From: Hypericibacter adhaerens
GTDB taxonomy: Bacteria > Pseudomonadota > Alphaproteobacteria > Dongiales > Dongiaceae
Assembly: GCF_008728835.1 (NCBI RefSeq)
Contig: NZ_CP042582.1
Location: forward strand, 5,129,001 to 5,193,000
Direction: 5' to 3'
DNA length: 64,000 bases
A model generated the notes under the pieces. That model ran no database searches. It had not been told where the DNA came from and saw nothing but the letters and a program-made list of their open reading frames with translations. A program made the translations under genes and the position numbers. Within the stretch, counting starts at the first letter, position 1. Each line of letters begins with the position of its first letter. This document shows, one piece after another, positions 27,263-35,332 of the stretch.

Positions 27263-28618
27263 ATGTTTACGGAACAAGTATCCATACCGTATTTGCTGCT
27301 GAGCTTTATCTACACGATGGGCGCGATGAGCGTGCTCCTCGTGGTGGTCGGGCTCGGCTTCATCGATATGGGCCTGGTGCGGGCACGCAACGTGCTCGTG
27401 ACCTGGGCCCAGAAGCTGACGGCGGCCGTCATCGCCGGTTTCGGCACATTGCTTTTCGGCTACGCGCTCTGGCAGTGGCAGTTCTATGAAGCGCTGGGGA
27501 TTCCCAGCCCGCTGGCTCAGGCGCTGCGGGACTGGTGGATCGGCGGGCCTGCCAGCGGCACGATCTCGATACAGCTTGATCCCAAGCTCGTGCCGGAAGC
27601 CGATATCCAGCAGGTCTTCCTGGTGTTCTTCGTCACCTTCTCGATGGCCACGGCGGCGCTGATCCACAGCAGCGTGATCGAGCGCATCAAGAGCGCGCCC
27701 CTCTATGTCATGTCGCTCGTCGTGGGGTTGGTCCTGTCGCCCCTCGTCGGCTATCTGTGCTGGGGGCCGCTGTCGCCCTTGACGAACAACGGCGTGCATG
27801 ACTTCGAGGGCGTCTTCCCGCTCTACATCTTCGCCGGCACCTGGGCGCTGGTGCTGGCCTGGCGGCTAGGGCCCCGTCGCGGCGCGTTCGGCCAGGACGT
27901 CAGCGGGATCAAGCCGACGCCCAGCAACTTCGGCCTGGTCGCCGTCGGCGTCCTGTTCATCTTCTTCGCCGTCCCCTTCATCTCGATCGGCTCGACCTGG
28001 ATCCTTCCGGACAAGGGGGTCTATGGCATCTCCTTCACCCAGTCCGGCATCGGCGTGATCCTGGTGAACATCTTCGCCGCCGCGCTGACCGGCGGCTTTG
28101 TGGGCGCCATCATCGGCTGGGTTCGTCGCGAGGTGACCTGGGTCTTCCTCGGCCCCATTGCCGGTATCGTGATGGGCGGCACCCTCTTCGACATCGGCAC
28201 CCCCCTGGAATCGATGCTCTTCGGCGCACTGGGGCCGTTCGTCGCGCTGGGGACGGCCAAGCTGGTGCGTGGCATGGGTATCGAGGAGCCCAAGGTCGTT
28301 CCCTTGGCTCTCGGGCCCGGTATCGCCGGCGCCATCCTCGTCGGCTTCGTCAAGTGGGGCACGCCCACTGGCGGTTTCCCGGGACTGGAGGGCGCCTACG
28401 CTCTGGGTCATGCGCAGATCAGCCCATGGTGGCAGCTGATCGGCGTCGTCGTGACGATGCTCGTCTCCGGCATTCCCGCCTTCATCCTGTGCCTTGTGCA
28501 TGAGAAGGCTGGCGGGCTGCGGGTCAGCCCCGAAGCGGAGATCACGGGGCTCGACGACACCGTCTGGGGCGTCGAGAATTTCGGCGACGATCGCGCAAGA
28601 GGTGTCGTGCGCTCATAG
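27263..28618 (+). CDS. Amt/Rh-like membrane transporter lacking the twin histidines
   Basis: A 451-residue protein with about 11 hydrophobic segments, an Amt-like signature GWVRREVTW/FLGPIAGIVMGG region and a C-terminal tail LRVSPEAEITGLDDTVWG typical of AmtB. Aligned by eye with E. coli AmtB, the first channel histidine (DFAGGTVVH) falls at Y188 of DFEGVFPLY and the second (FGVHG) at L323 of FGALG. Both pore histidines are thus missing, so ordinary ammonium conduction is doubtful. Divergent from nicF and followed by the GntR gene, it may import the pyridine substrate or export a product. That role is inference. Confidence 0.75.
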   Translation: MFTEQVSIPYLLLSFIYTMGAMSVLLVVVGLGFIDMGLVRARNVLVTWAQKLTAAVIAGFGTLLFGYALWQWQFYEALGIPSPLAQALRDWWIGGPASGTISIQLDPKLVPEADIQQVFLVFFVTFSMATAALIHSSVIERIKSAPLYVMSLVVGLVLSPLVGYLCWGPLSPLTNNGVHDFEGVFPLYIFAGTWALVLAWRLGPRRGAFGQDVSGIKPTPSNFGLVAVGVLFIFFAVPFISIGSTWILPDKGVYGISFTQSGIGVILVNIFAAALTGGFVGAIIGWVRREVTWVFLGPIAGIVMGGTLFDIGTPLESMLFGALGPFVALGTAKLVRGMGIEEPKVVPLALGPGIAGAILVGFVKWGTPTGGFPGLEGAYALGHAQISPWWQLIGVVVTMLVSGIPAFILCLVHEKAGGLRVSPEAEITGLDDTVWGVENFGDDRARGVVRS

Positions 28619-28644
28619 CCGATATCCGATTTCGTCCTGCCCTC

Positions 28645-28674
28645 GGGCCCTGGCGGCAGATGCCGCCAGGGCCC
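28645..28674 (+). terminator. Strong hairpin after the Amt-like gene
   Basis: A perfect 14-bp stem, GGGCCCTGGCGGCA with TGCCGCCAGGGCCC, two-base loop, followed by ATTTGC. It lies 26 bases after the stop. The T-run is weak, so termination may be partial. Confidence 0.6.
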
Positions 28675-28782
28675 ATTTGCATTCGGGTTGCACCTCTATA
28701 GATGGAAATGTCATCATCGATGGACAATTGGAGGCGAGCGTGCGGCAGCCTCGCTCGTCGATGTGAAGGAGAGAGTTCCCGG

Positions 28783-29529
28783 ATGCCCGACCTGTTGGGC
28801 GGACTGATCAACGGGCCCATGGCCACCCGCACCAGCGAAGGCATTGCCCATGTCATCCGCAGGGCGATTCTGGCGGGGATCCTCACTCCCGGGCAACCGT
28901 TGCGCGAACGTCAGCTCGCCGAAGAGCTGGGGGTGAGCCGGACCCCGATTCGCGAGGCCTTCTTCATCCTTCAAGGCGAAGGGCTGGTGGATCTGGTCCC
29001 CAGCCGCTATGCGCGCGTTCGGCACGTATCCTCGAACGACATCGCGCAGATCTACTCGCTGCGGCGCGTGCTGGAATCCTATGCCGTGCGTTGCGCGGCC
29101 GAGCAGCAGGACACCGCGAAGCTGAATCAGGCTGCCGACGCTCTGGCCGTTCAGATCCGCATCGGCACGTCGGGATCGGCGATCGATCAGGCGCAGGCCG
29201 ACCTCGCCTTTCACGAGGCGGTCGCCGCCGCAGCCGGGAGCCAGCTGCTCCTGACGATCGTGCATCAAGTCCTGGCGGTGACGGTGACGCTGCGATCGCG
29301 CTACAAGTATTCGCCCACGCGGGTGAAGCAGGTCTGCCGCGAGCATGAGGCCATCTTCGACGCCATCCGGGCAGGCGATCCCGACGCAGCCGAGGCGCTG
29401 ATGGAAGAGCACATCCAGGGCTCCAGCAAGCTCGCCTTCAAGCACCTCCAGAAGATGGAGAAGGCCGAGGACGCGGAGAGCGGCGAGGGCATGCCCTCAC
29501 TACACCGTCGTGCCGGCGAGAGGGCTTGA
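28783..29529 (+). CDS. GntR-family (FadR/FCD) transcriptional regulator
   Basis: A 248-residue regulator. The winged HTH is at about residues 20-85 (RERQLAEELGVSRTPIREAF), followed by a helical FCD ligand domain with conserved metal-site histidines in LAFHEAV and CREHEAIFDAI. The start at 28783 follows AGGAG 11 bases upstream. FCD regulators usually respond to carboxylates and bind GTATAC-type palindromes, as found at 27073. It most likely controls the hydroxypyridine operon and the Amt-like gene, with a pathway intermediate as effector; this is inference from position. Confidence 0.88.
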   Translation: MPDLLGGLINGPMATRTSEGIAHVIRRAILAGILTPGQPLRERQLAEELGVSRTPIREAFFILQGEGLVDLVPSRYARVRHVSSNDIAQIYSLRRVLESYAVRCAAEQQDTAKLNQAADALAVQIRIGTSGSAIDQAQADLAFHEAVAAAAGSQLLLTIVHQVLAVTVTLRSRYKYSPTRVKQVCREHEAIFDAIRAGDPDAAEALMEEHIQGSSKLAFKHLQKMEKAEDAESGEGMPSLHRRAGERA

Positions 29530-29544
29530 GCCGCCCCTCTCATT

Positions 29545-29638
29545 CCTGTCATCGCCGGACTTGATCCGGCGATCCAGGGCAACCGCGAAAACGGCGCAGG
29601 GTGGCCCTGGATGCCCGCGTCAAGCGCGGGCATGACAG
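29545..29638. repeat. Palindromic intergenic repeat, copy 2 of 3
   Basis: Begins CCTGTCATCGCCGG and ends GCGGGCATGACAG, with the same GACTTGATCCGGCGATCCAGGGC and GGCCCTGGATGCCCGCGTC blocks as the copy at 15258. It lacks the GGCCGGCC...GGCCGGACC insert of the other two. It lies between converging gntR and the activator gene. Confidence 0.82.
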
Positions 29639-29654
29639 ACAGGGGAGGATCCGC

Positions 29655-31670
29655 CTACCCTCGCCGTCGCCTAGCGCGGCGCGCCTCGCCTTCGGCACCG
29701 GCCGCCACTTCCTTCGGCGGCGGCAGCGTCACCACCTTCGACAGGTTCTCGTGGCTCGCAGTCTTGTGCGGGATCGCCATGGCCTCGACGAAATGCTGCT
29801 GGAACATCGGCTCGACCGCGGTCTCGACCTTCTCGACCTGCTTCACCACGCGCGCGATCTCGTCGCGGGATTTGAGGTTGAGGAGCGCGATGCGGGCACC
29901 GGTGCCCGCGGCGTTGCCGGCCGAGGTCACCTTGGCCAGATCGCAGTCCGGGATCATGCCGAGGATCATCGCGTATTTGACGTCGATATGGCTGCCGAAG
30001 GCGCCCGCCAGCGTGATCCGCTCGGGCTTGTCGATGCCGAGCTTGTCCATGAGGAGCCTGGCACCGGCATAGAGCGCCGCCTTGGCGAGCTGGATCGCGC
30101 GCACGTCGTTCTGCGTGATGCGGATGGTGGGCTCGCCCTCACGCAAGAGATAGGAGAAGGTGCGGCCTTCGGCCTGGATGCGCGGACTCCTGGCCGCCAT
30201 GGCGCCATCGATTACGCCATCCTGGTTGATGATGCCGGCGAGATACATCTCGGCCAAGGCCTCGATGATGCCCGAGCCGCAGATGCCGGTGACGCCGGTC
30301 TGCGCCGTGTCCTCGGCAAAGCCCGGCTCGTTCGACCATTTGTCGGAGCCGATCACCTTGAACCTGGGCTCGAGCGTCTCGGGATCGATGCGCACGCGCT
30401 CGATGGCGCCGGGGGCGGCGCGCTGGCCGCCCGAGATCTGCGCACCCTCGAAGGCGGGGCCCGTCGGCGAGGAGGCCGCGAGCAGCCGGTCGCGGTTGCC
30501 CAGCACGATCTCGGCATTGGTGCCGACATCGACGATGAGCGTCATCTCGGCCGACATATGCGGTGATTCCGACAGGATCACGCCGGCCGTGTCGGCGCCG
30601 ACATGGCCCGCGATGCAGGGCAGCACGAAGATGCGCGCGTTGGGATGGACCTGGAGATCGATCTCGGAGGCCCAGATCGTGATCGGCCCGTCGGTGGCGA
30701 GCGCGAAGGGCGCCCCGCCCAGCTCGGTCGGATCGATGCCGAGCAGCAGGTGATGCATGATCGGGTTGCCGACGAAGGTGACCTCGAGAATGTTGGTCTT
30801 CTCGATCCCGGCTTCCTTCGCCACGTTCTCGGCCAGCTCGTTCAAGGCGGTGCGCACCGCCTTGGTCATCTCGACGTCGCCGCCGGGATTCATCATCACG
30901 TAGGAGACGCGGCTCATCAGATCCTCGCCGAAGCGGATCTGCGGATTCATCATGCCCGAGGAGGCGACCACCTCGCCGGTGGCGAGATCGCAGAGATGGC
31001 CGGCGATGGTGGTGGAGCCGATATCGACCGCGAGCCCGAAGGCGCGGTCATGGAAGCCCGGCCAGACCGCCGTGATCTGCTTCTTCTGATGCACCGCGAC
31101 GGTCGCGGTCCAGTTGCCCTGGCGCAGCGCCTTCTGCAGATGCTGGATCACGCGCAGGTCGGTATCGAGGCCCTTGAGGTCCCACTGCGAGGCGAGCGCC
31201 TGCTCGAGCCGCTGCAGGTCGCCCGAGGGATCGTGCATGTTGGGCTCGGCCACCTCGACATAGTGGAGCGTCACCACCGGATCGAGCTCGATCGCGCGCA
31301 TCTCGGCGCGCTTGCGCACCACCTGCTTGTGGACCTGGCTGTCGGGCGGCACGTCGATGACGACGTCGCCCTGGACGCGCGTCGAGCAGGAGAGGCGCCG
31401 CCCCTCGGCCAGCCCCTTGCGCTCGGCATAGCGCCGCTCGACCTCGCCGAAGGCGGTCAGATGCGAGGCCTCGGACTTGACGCCGAGCTTCATGAACTCG
31501 CCCTCGGCGACCAGCACCTGGCAGCGCCCGCAGATGCCGCGCCCGCCGCAGACGGAATCGATATCGACCCCGAGCTTGCGCGCGGCCTGCAGCACCGGCG
31601 TGCCGATCGCGAACCGGCCGCGCTTGCCGGAGGGCATGAAGACAACGAGTGCGTCTTGGGTGGGCGCCAT
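29655..31670 (-). CDS. Reductive activator of corrinoid proteins (RACo/RamA-like, DUF4445)
   Basis: A 671-residue protein. An N-terminal 2Fe-2S domain has C41, C47, C50 and C95 (CGGRGICGRC, LSCST). A linker domain follows, then an ASKHA ATPase domain from about residue 212 (AVDIGSTTIAGHL, VDVGTNAEIVLG, GICGSGIIEAL, AGAFGSHID). Such proteins use ATP to drive reduction of inactive Co(II) corrinoids back to Co(I). A basic C-terminal tail (EARRARRRRG) is unusual. It is the last gene of the corrinoid C1 operon and would reactivate the corrinoid protein encoded at 51352. Confidence 0.9.
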   Translation of the reverse strand: MAPTQDALVVFMPSGKRGRFAIGTPVLQAARKLGVDIDSVCGGRGICGRCQVLVAEGEFMKLGVKSEASHLTAFGEVERRYAERKGLAEGRRLSCSTRVQGDVVIDVPPDSQVHKQVVRKRAEMRAIELDPVVTLHYVEVAEPNMHDPSGDLQRLEQALASQWDLKGLDTDLRVIQHLQKALRQGNWTATVAVHQKKQITAVWPGFHDRAFGLAVDIGSTTIAGHLCDLATGEVVASSGMMNPQIRFGEDLMSRVSYVMMNPGGDVEMTKAVRTALNELAENVAKEAGIEKTNILEVTFVGNPIMHHLLLGIDPTELGGAPFALATDGPITIWASEIDLQVHPNARIFVLPCIAGHVGADTAGVILSESPHMSAEMTLIVDVGTNAEIVLGNRDRLLAASSPTGPAFEGAQISGGQRAAPGAIERVRIDPETLEPRFKVIGSDKWSNEPGFAEDTAQTGVTGICGSGIIEALAEMYLAGIINQDGVIDGAMAARSPRIQAEGRTFSYLLREGEPTIRITQNDVRAIQLAKAALYAGARLLMDKLGIDKPERITLAGAFGSHIDVKYAMILGMIPDCDLAKVTSAGNAAGTGARIALLNLKSRDEIARVVKQVEKVETAVEPMFQQHFVEAMAIPHKTASHENLSKVVTLPPPKEVAAGAEGEARRARRRRG

Positions 31671-31710
31671 GATGACTGGAGTTACTGTGTTCGAGATCGA
31701 GGGAGCGGCC

Positions 31711-31864
31711 CACCCCCCACCCCAACCTCCCCCTCAAGGGGGGAGGGGAAGGAAGCAAGAGTGGGCTCGAATCTTTTGCATAGAGGCAAAGGGAATCGCG
31801 GCAGGGCATCGCCCCGCAAACAGAACCCCTCCCCCCTTGAGGGGAAGGCTGGGGTGGAGGGTGC
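31711..31864. repeat. Large inverted repeat between operon genes
   Basis: The left arm (31711-31750: CACCCCAACCTCCCCCTCAA, then a G-run) and the right arm (31824-31864) are near-perfect reverse complements of about 38 bases, enclosing a 74-base loop. Each arm also contains its own CCCCCTC-AAGGGGGG hairpin. It lies in the gap between the methyltransferase and activator genes. Confidence 0.8.
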
Positions 31865-31904
31865 TGCAGTCTCGCTCAAAGTAGGACCGGCGCTGCTCCG
31901 CCGC

Positions 31905-32843
31905 TCACACCGCTTCCGAGGTCGCACCCGCCGCGCGGCGGCGGCGGTTCTCGCGGCCGCCGCGAGCACCCTGGGCCTGGCCCTCGGCGCCCGGCGCTGC
32001 CGGCTCGCGGAACTTCTGGATCCAGCGCATGCAGTTCTCGTCATGGCCCATGGCCACGTCGGCGGCCGAGATCGCCGTCATCTCCTCGGGCCGCAGCGGA
32101 TTCATGATCGCCGAGGTCATGCCGGCGCCGGCCAGCATCGCCAGGAACGAGGCGTTGAGGCCGTGGCGATTGGGCAGGCCGAAAGAGAAATTCGAGGCGC
32201 CGCAGCAGGTATTGACCTTGAGCTCCTCGCGCAGGCGGCGCACCAGGCGAAACACCTGGACGCCGGCATCGTTGAGGGCGCCCACCGGCATCACCAGCGG
32301 ATCCACCACCACGTCGGCGGCGGGGATGCCGAAATCCATCGCGCGATGGACGATCTTCTTGGCGACCTCGTAGCGCACGTCCGGATCGGGCGAGATGCCG
32401 GTCTCGTCGTTCGAGATGGCGATGACGGCGGCGCCGTATTTCTTCACCAGCGGCAGCACGACCTCGAGCCGCTCCTCCTCGCCCGTGACCGAGTTGAGCA
32501 GCGCCTTGCCCTTGTAGACCTTGAGGCCGGCCTCGAGCGCGGCCACGATCGAGCTGTCGATCGAGAGCGGCACGTCGGTCAGGGACTGCACGAGCTGGAT
32601 CGATTCCGCGAGGATCGCCGGCTCGTCGGCCAGCGGGATGCCGGCATTGACGTCCAGCATATGGGCGCCCGCCTCGACCTGCGCGATCGCGTCGGCGCGC
32701 ACGCGGCTATAGTCGCCGGCCGCCATCTCGGCCGCGAGCAGCTTGCGGCCCGTCGGGTTGATGCGCTCGCCGATCACGCAGAAGGGGCGATCGAAGCCGA
32801 TCACGACTTCCTTGGTCGCGGAGCTGACGACGGTGTGGGTCAT
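31905..32843 (-). CDS. Methyltetrahydrofolate:corrinoid methyltransferase (pterin-binding domain)
   Basis: A 312-residue protein with a TIM-barrel pterin-binding domain: FCVIGERINPTGRK (21-34), HMLDVNAGIPL, PLSIDSSI, KALLNSVTGEE, ISNDETGIS and VDPLVMPVGA. The family moves a methyl group between a corrinoid protein and tetrahydrofolate. The C-terminal 40 residues are a low-complexity Arg/Ala/Gly tail. It lies 53 bases downstream of the methylene-THF reductase gene, so methyl groups could pass from corrinoid to THF and be oxidised. Confidence 0.9.
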   Translation of the reverse strand: MTHTVVSSATKEVVIGFDRPFCVIGERINPTGRKLLAAEMAAGDYSRVRADAIAQVEAGAHMLDVNAGIPLADEPAILAESIQLVQSLTDVPLSIDSSIVAALEAGLKVYKGKALLNSVTGEEERLEVVLPLVKKYGAAVIAISNDETGISPDPDVRYEVAKKIVHRAMDFGIPAADVVVDPLVMPVGALNDAGVQVFRLVRRLREELKVNTCCGASNFSFGLPNRHGLNASFLAMLAGAGMTSAIMNPLRPEEMTAISAADVAMGHDENCMRWIQKFREPAAPGAEGQAQGARGGRENRRRRAAGATSEAV

Positions 32844-32896
32844 GGGAAGGGACGTCCTTTCGGGGAGGTTCCAGCCGGCACCAAAGCCGGTGGAAT

Positions 32897-33808
32897 TTAG
32901 GAGGCCTTGGCGGTTTCGACCAGTGAGAAACCGGTGCCCGCGCGATCGAGCGCGAAATGCCCGGCCTTCACGGTGTTGAACCAGGTGCAGGTCTTGGCGA
33001 AGCCGCCGAAGGGATAGAGATGGATGCCGTCGAGCTGGCCGGCCGTGTCCCTGGCCTTGAACTCGGCCAGCCCGGCCAGAAGCTCGTCCGGCGTCTGCAC
33101 GGTCAGGAGCTTGGCAATATTGGCCGCCTGGCGCGTGATCACGCGCATCGAGGGGCCGATGCCGCATTCCTGGGCAAAGCGCAGCAGGGTCTTGATGCTG
33201 GCGGGGCCGGGCACGCCGATGCGCACCGGCAGGGTCACGCCATTGTCGGTGAGCCACTTCATCCAGGCCATGACCGGCTCGGCCTCGAAGCAGAACTGGG
33301 TGACGAGATACATGGAGAGACCGCGGTCGGCGGCCCAGCGGGCCTTCCCCAGGGTGTGGCTCTTGACCGCCTCGGGCGTGATGTCGGGCGTGCCCTCGGG
33401 ATGCCCGGCGATGCCGATCTTGCGGATGCCGTGCTGCTCGAAGAGGCCGGTCTCGAGCAGTTCGATCGCGGCGTCGAACAGGCCGAGCGGCTTGCGGACG
33501 CCGCCGCCGACCACGAGCGCCTGGGTCACGCCCGCCTCGTCATGGAGCCGCCCCAGATAGGTCTCGAGCGCCTCGCGGCTCGGGATCGAGCGGGCGGCGA
33601 TATGCGGCACCGGCACCATGCCCTCGTCCTTGAGGCGGCGCGCGGTCGCGACCGTGTCGTTGTAATCCGTGCCGGGCAGGAAGGTGACGTTGACGCAGGT
33701 CCCCGGCGGCAGGAGCGCCTTGAAGCTCTCGACCTTCACCGCGGTGCCGGGGGTGGTCTCGATGGAGTAATCGCGCATGAGCGCGATGATCTGCTGCGCG
33801 GTCGCCAT
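32897..33808 (-). CDS. metF: Methylenetetrahydrofolate reductase
   Basis: A 303-residue MTHFR: FLPGTDYNDTVATARRL, VPHIAARSIPS, LVVGGG, IGIAGHPEGTP and LVTQFCFEAEPVMAWM, covering the FAD and folate sites. The start at 33808 is placed at MATAQQIIALM; a longer frame upstream lacks homology. Next to a corrinoid methyltransferase it probably runs toward methylene-THF in C1 oxidation, not methionine synthesis. This direction is inference. The enzyme family is firm. Confidence 0.9.
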   Translation of the reverse strand: MATAQQIIALMRDYSIETTPGTAVKVESFKALLPPGTCVNVTFLPGTDYNDTVATARRLKDEGMVPVPHIAARSIPSREALETYLGRLHDEAGVTQALVVGGGVRKPLGLFDAAIELLETGLFEQHGIRKIGIAGHPEGTPDITPEAVKSHTLGKARWAADRGLSMYLVTQFCFEAEPVMAWMKWLTDNGVTLPVRIGVPGPASIKTLLRFAQECGIGPSMRVITRQAANIAKLLTVQTPDELLAGLAEFKARDTAGQLDGIHLYPFGGFAKTCTWFNTVKAGHFALDRAGTGFSLVETAKAS

Positions 33809-34138
33809 GGGCCTTGGTTCCTGCTGCCTGGTTCCGTCCGGCGGGAAACGGGGTTCGAGCCTGCCGGCGGGCGCCCTGACAATCCTCCCAAGGGCTTGCC
33901 GGGACGCGCCGGACAACGCCGTCCATCGGTCCGAAAACGACATGGGCCGGAGAGGCGCCAAATCCCCGAAGGGACCCTTCCCCGCGCTGCCGCATGACCC
34001 CGCCAAACCGGCCCTCAGCCCCCGTTTTTCCGGGTCTTTGGCGGATTCCGGTGCTGCAAGGTCAACGCTGAAAGGCGGGTTCTGCTGCCGCCTGGACCGG
34101 TCGGGTGATGACGCAAATGGGCGAGCCGGCGGCGGCCG
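33809..34138. other. Intergenic region upstream of metF
   Basis: About 330 bases. Open frames crossing it on either strand show no recognisable domain. I looked for a cobalamin-riboswitch B12 box and did not see one. It probably holds a promoter or leader for metF. Confidence 0.5.
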
Positions 34139-34441
34139 TCAGGCCGGAGTCTTGCCGCCCGCCATGACGAACTGGTTCAGCCGCTCCTCGGGGAATTCGG
34201 CCTCGAGCTTGGCCGCCAGCGCCGCCGCCTCCGCCTCCAGGTCGGCGCCGCATTCGACGGGATCGGCCCGGCGCCATTCGGCCAGGTAGGAGTCCGTGTC
34301 GCGCAGGCCCGCCCGCATCGCCGCCCGGTCGATCGCCTTCTCGAAGCGCTCGTTGAGGACGCGCTTGGCGGTGGTCCGCCCGGCCTTGGCGATGACCTGG
34401 GCCGGGATGTCGCGCCAATAGACGATGGTGAGCTGGGGCAT
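34139..34441 (-). CDS. Virulence-factor-family small protein (PF13769 type)
   Basis: A 100-residue protein starting MPQLTIVYWRDIPAQVIAK, with RTTAKRVLNERFEKAIDRAAM in the middle. This matches a small family annotated simply as virulence factor. Despite the name, in alphaproteobacteria it travels with corrinoid methyltransferase genes. No catalytic motif is visible. It lies 32 bases downstream of the DUF1638 gene, the usual pairing. A role in the methyl-transfer system is inferred from that linkage. Confidence 0.8.
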   Translation of the reverse strand: MPQLTIVYWRDIPAQVIAKAGRTTAKRVLNERFEKAIDRAAMRAGLRDTDSYLAEWRRADPVECGADLEAEAAALAAKLEAEFPEERLNQFVMAGGKTPA

Positions 34442-34473
34442 GCTGGATTCCTGAAATGGAGAATGATGGAGCG

Positions 34474-35136
34474 TCAGTGGGATCGGGCGGCGGTTTTGTC
34501 GGACGGGGACGCCGGGGCCGTGTTGCCGGGAGGCAGCATCCGCTGCGCCTCCTCGATGAAGCTCTGCAGCTCGCCATAGCCGGTGAAGCGCCGCTCATAG
34601 GCGAGACCGAGCCGCGCGGCCGCGGCCTCGGCCCTGGTGTCGAGGGCCGGATCGTCGCGCTGCGCCAGATAGATCAGCTTCTTGTAATTGCCGAAATAGG
34701 CCTCGCGCAGCTCGGGATGCCGGTCGAGCGCCAGCCCCTCGATGATGAGCTTGTCGAACTGCCGCACCAGATAGTCGGTCAGGTAGAAGGTGCCGAGCTC
34801 GGCCTCGTGCATCGCCGCGAAGGCGGCGCTGCCGGCATAGAACTCGTAGCAATGGGGCCCGGCGATGCGCTCGACCCCGCCCTCCTCCTCCAGCACCCGG
34901 TCGAGCTCGCCGCCCGTGCCGCAATCGGCATAGAGCACCAGGAGGCGGTCATAGCGGTCGCGGTTCTCGCGGATCTTCTGCCGCACACCCTCGGGGATCC
35001 GGTCGGGATAGTTGTGCCAGATGGCCGGCAGGCAGGTGATCGACAGGTTGGTCCAGCCCGCCCGCTCGATCACGGCCAGGATCTCGCGCGCCAAGGCACC
35101 GCAGGCGATGATGAGGGTGGTAGGGGCCTTGTCCAT
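34474..35136 (-). CDS. DUF1638 protein
   Basis: A 220-residue protein. It has the N-terminal TLIIACGALAREILAVIE block, CLPAIWHNYPDRIP, LYADCGTGGELD and PHCYEFYAG with conserved cysteines that define DUF1638. Function is unknown; members occur with corrinoid methyltransferases and may handle cobalamin or the methylated substrate. A further in-frame ATG at 35175 is possible; neither start has a good ribosome-binding site, and I chose the one giving the family-like N-terminus. It is the first gene of the C1 operon. Confidence 0.82.
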   Translation of the reverse strand: MDKAPTTLIIACGALAREILAVIERAGWTNLSITCLPAIWHNYPDRIPEGVRQKIRENRDRYDRLLVLYADCGTGGELDRVLEEEGGVERIAGPHCYEFYAGSAAFAAMHEAELGTFYLTDYLVRQFDKLIIEGLALDRHPELREAYFGNYKKLIYLAQRDDPALDTRAEAAAARLGLAYERRFTGYGELQSFIEEAQRMLPPGNTAPASPSDKTAARSH

Positions 35137-35332
35137 GTCGGTCGTCGCCGAGAGCTCCGGAATGCCGGTTCCCATATATGGGCATCGGACGGCACCGCCG
35201 CCATGCCAGGGATCAGGCTAGGCGCTTGCCACCGGGCGACTAGACGGCCAGCGACGGCGGATGCCGCGGTGGCGACGCGAACCCGCCGCCCCGGCCCGCT
35301 CCTTGTAGGGCCATCGGCTTAAGAAAGCCTGG

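Noticed and set aside
33809-34138. Cobalamin or SAM riboswitch before metF
   Set aside because: I looked for a B12-box-like block and typical stem layout and found none I could defend.
33777-34289. A plus-strand 170-residue frame across the metF upstream region
   Set aside because: No domain, poor start, and it overlaps the well-supported virulence-factor gene on the other strand.
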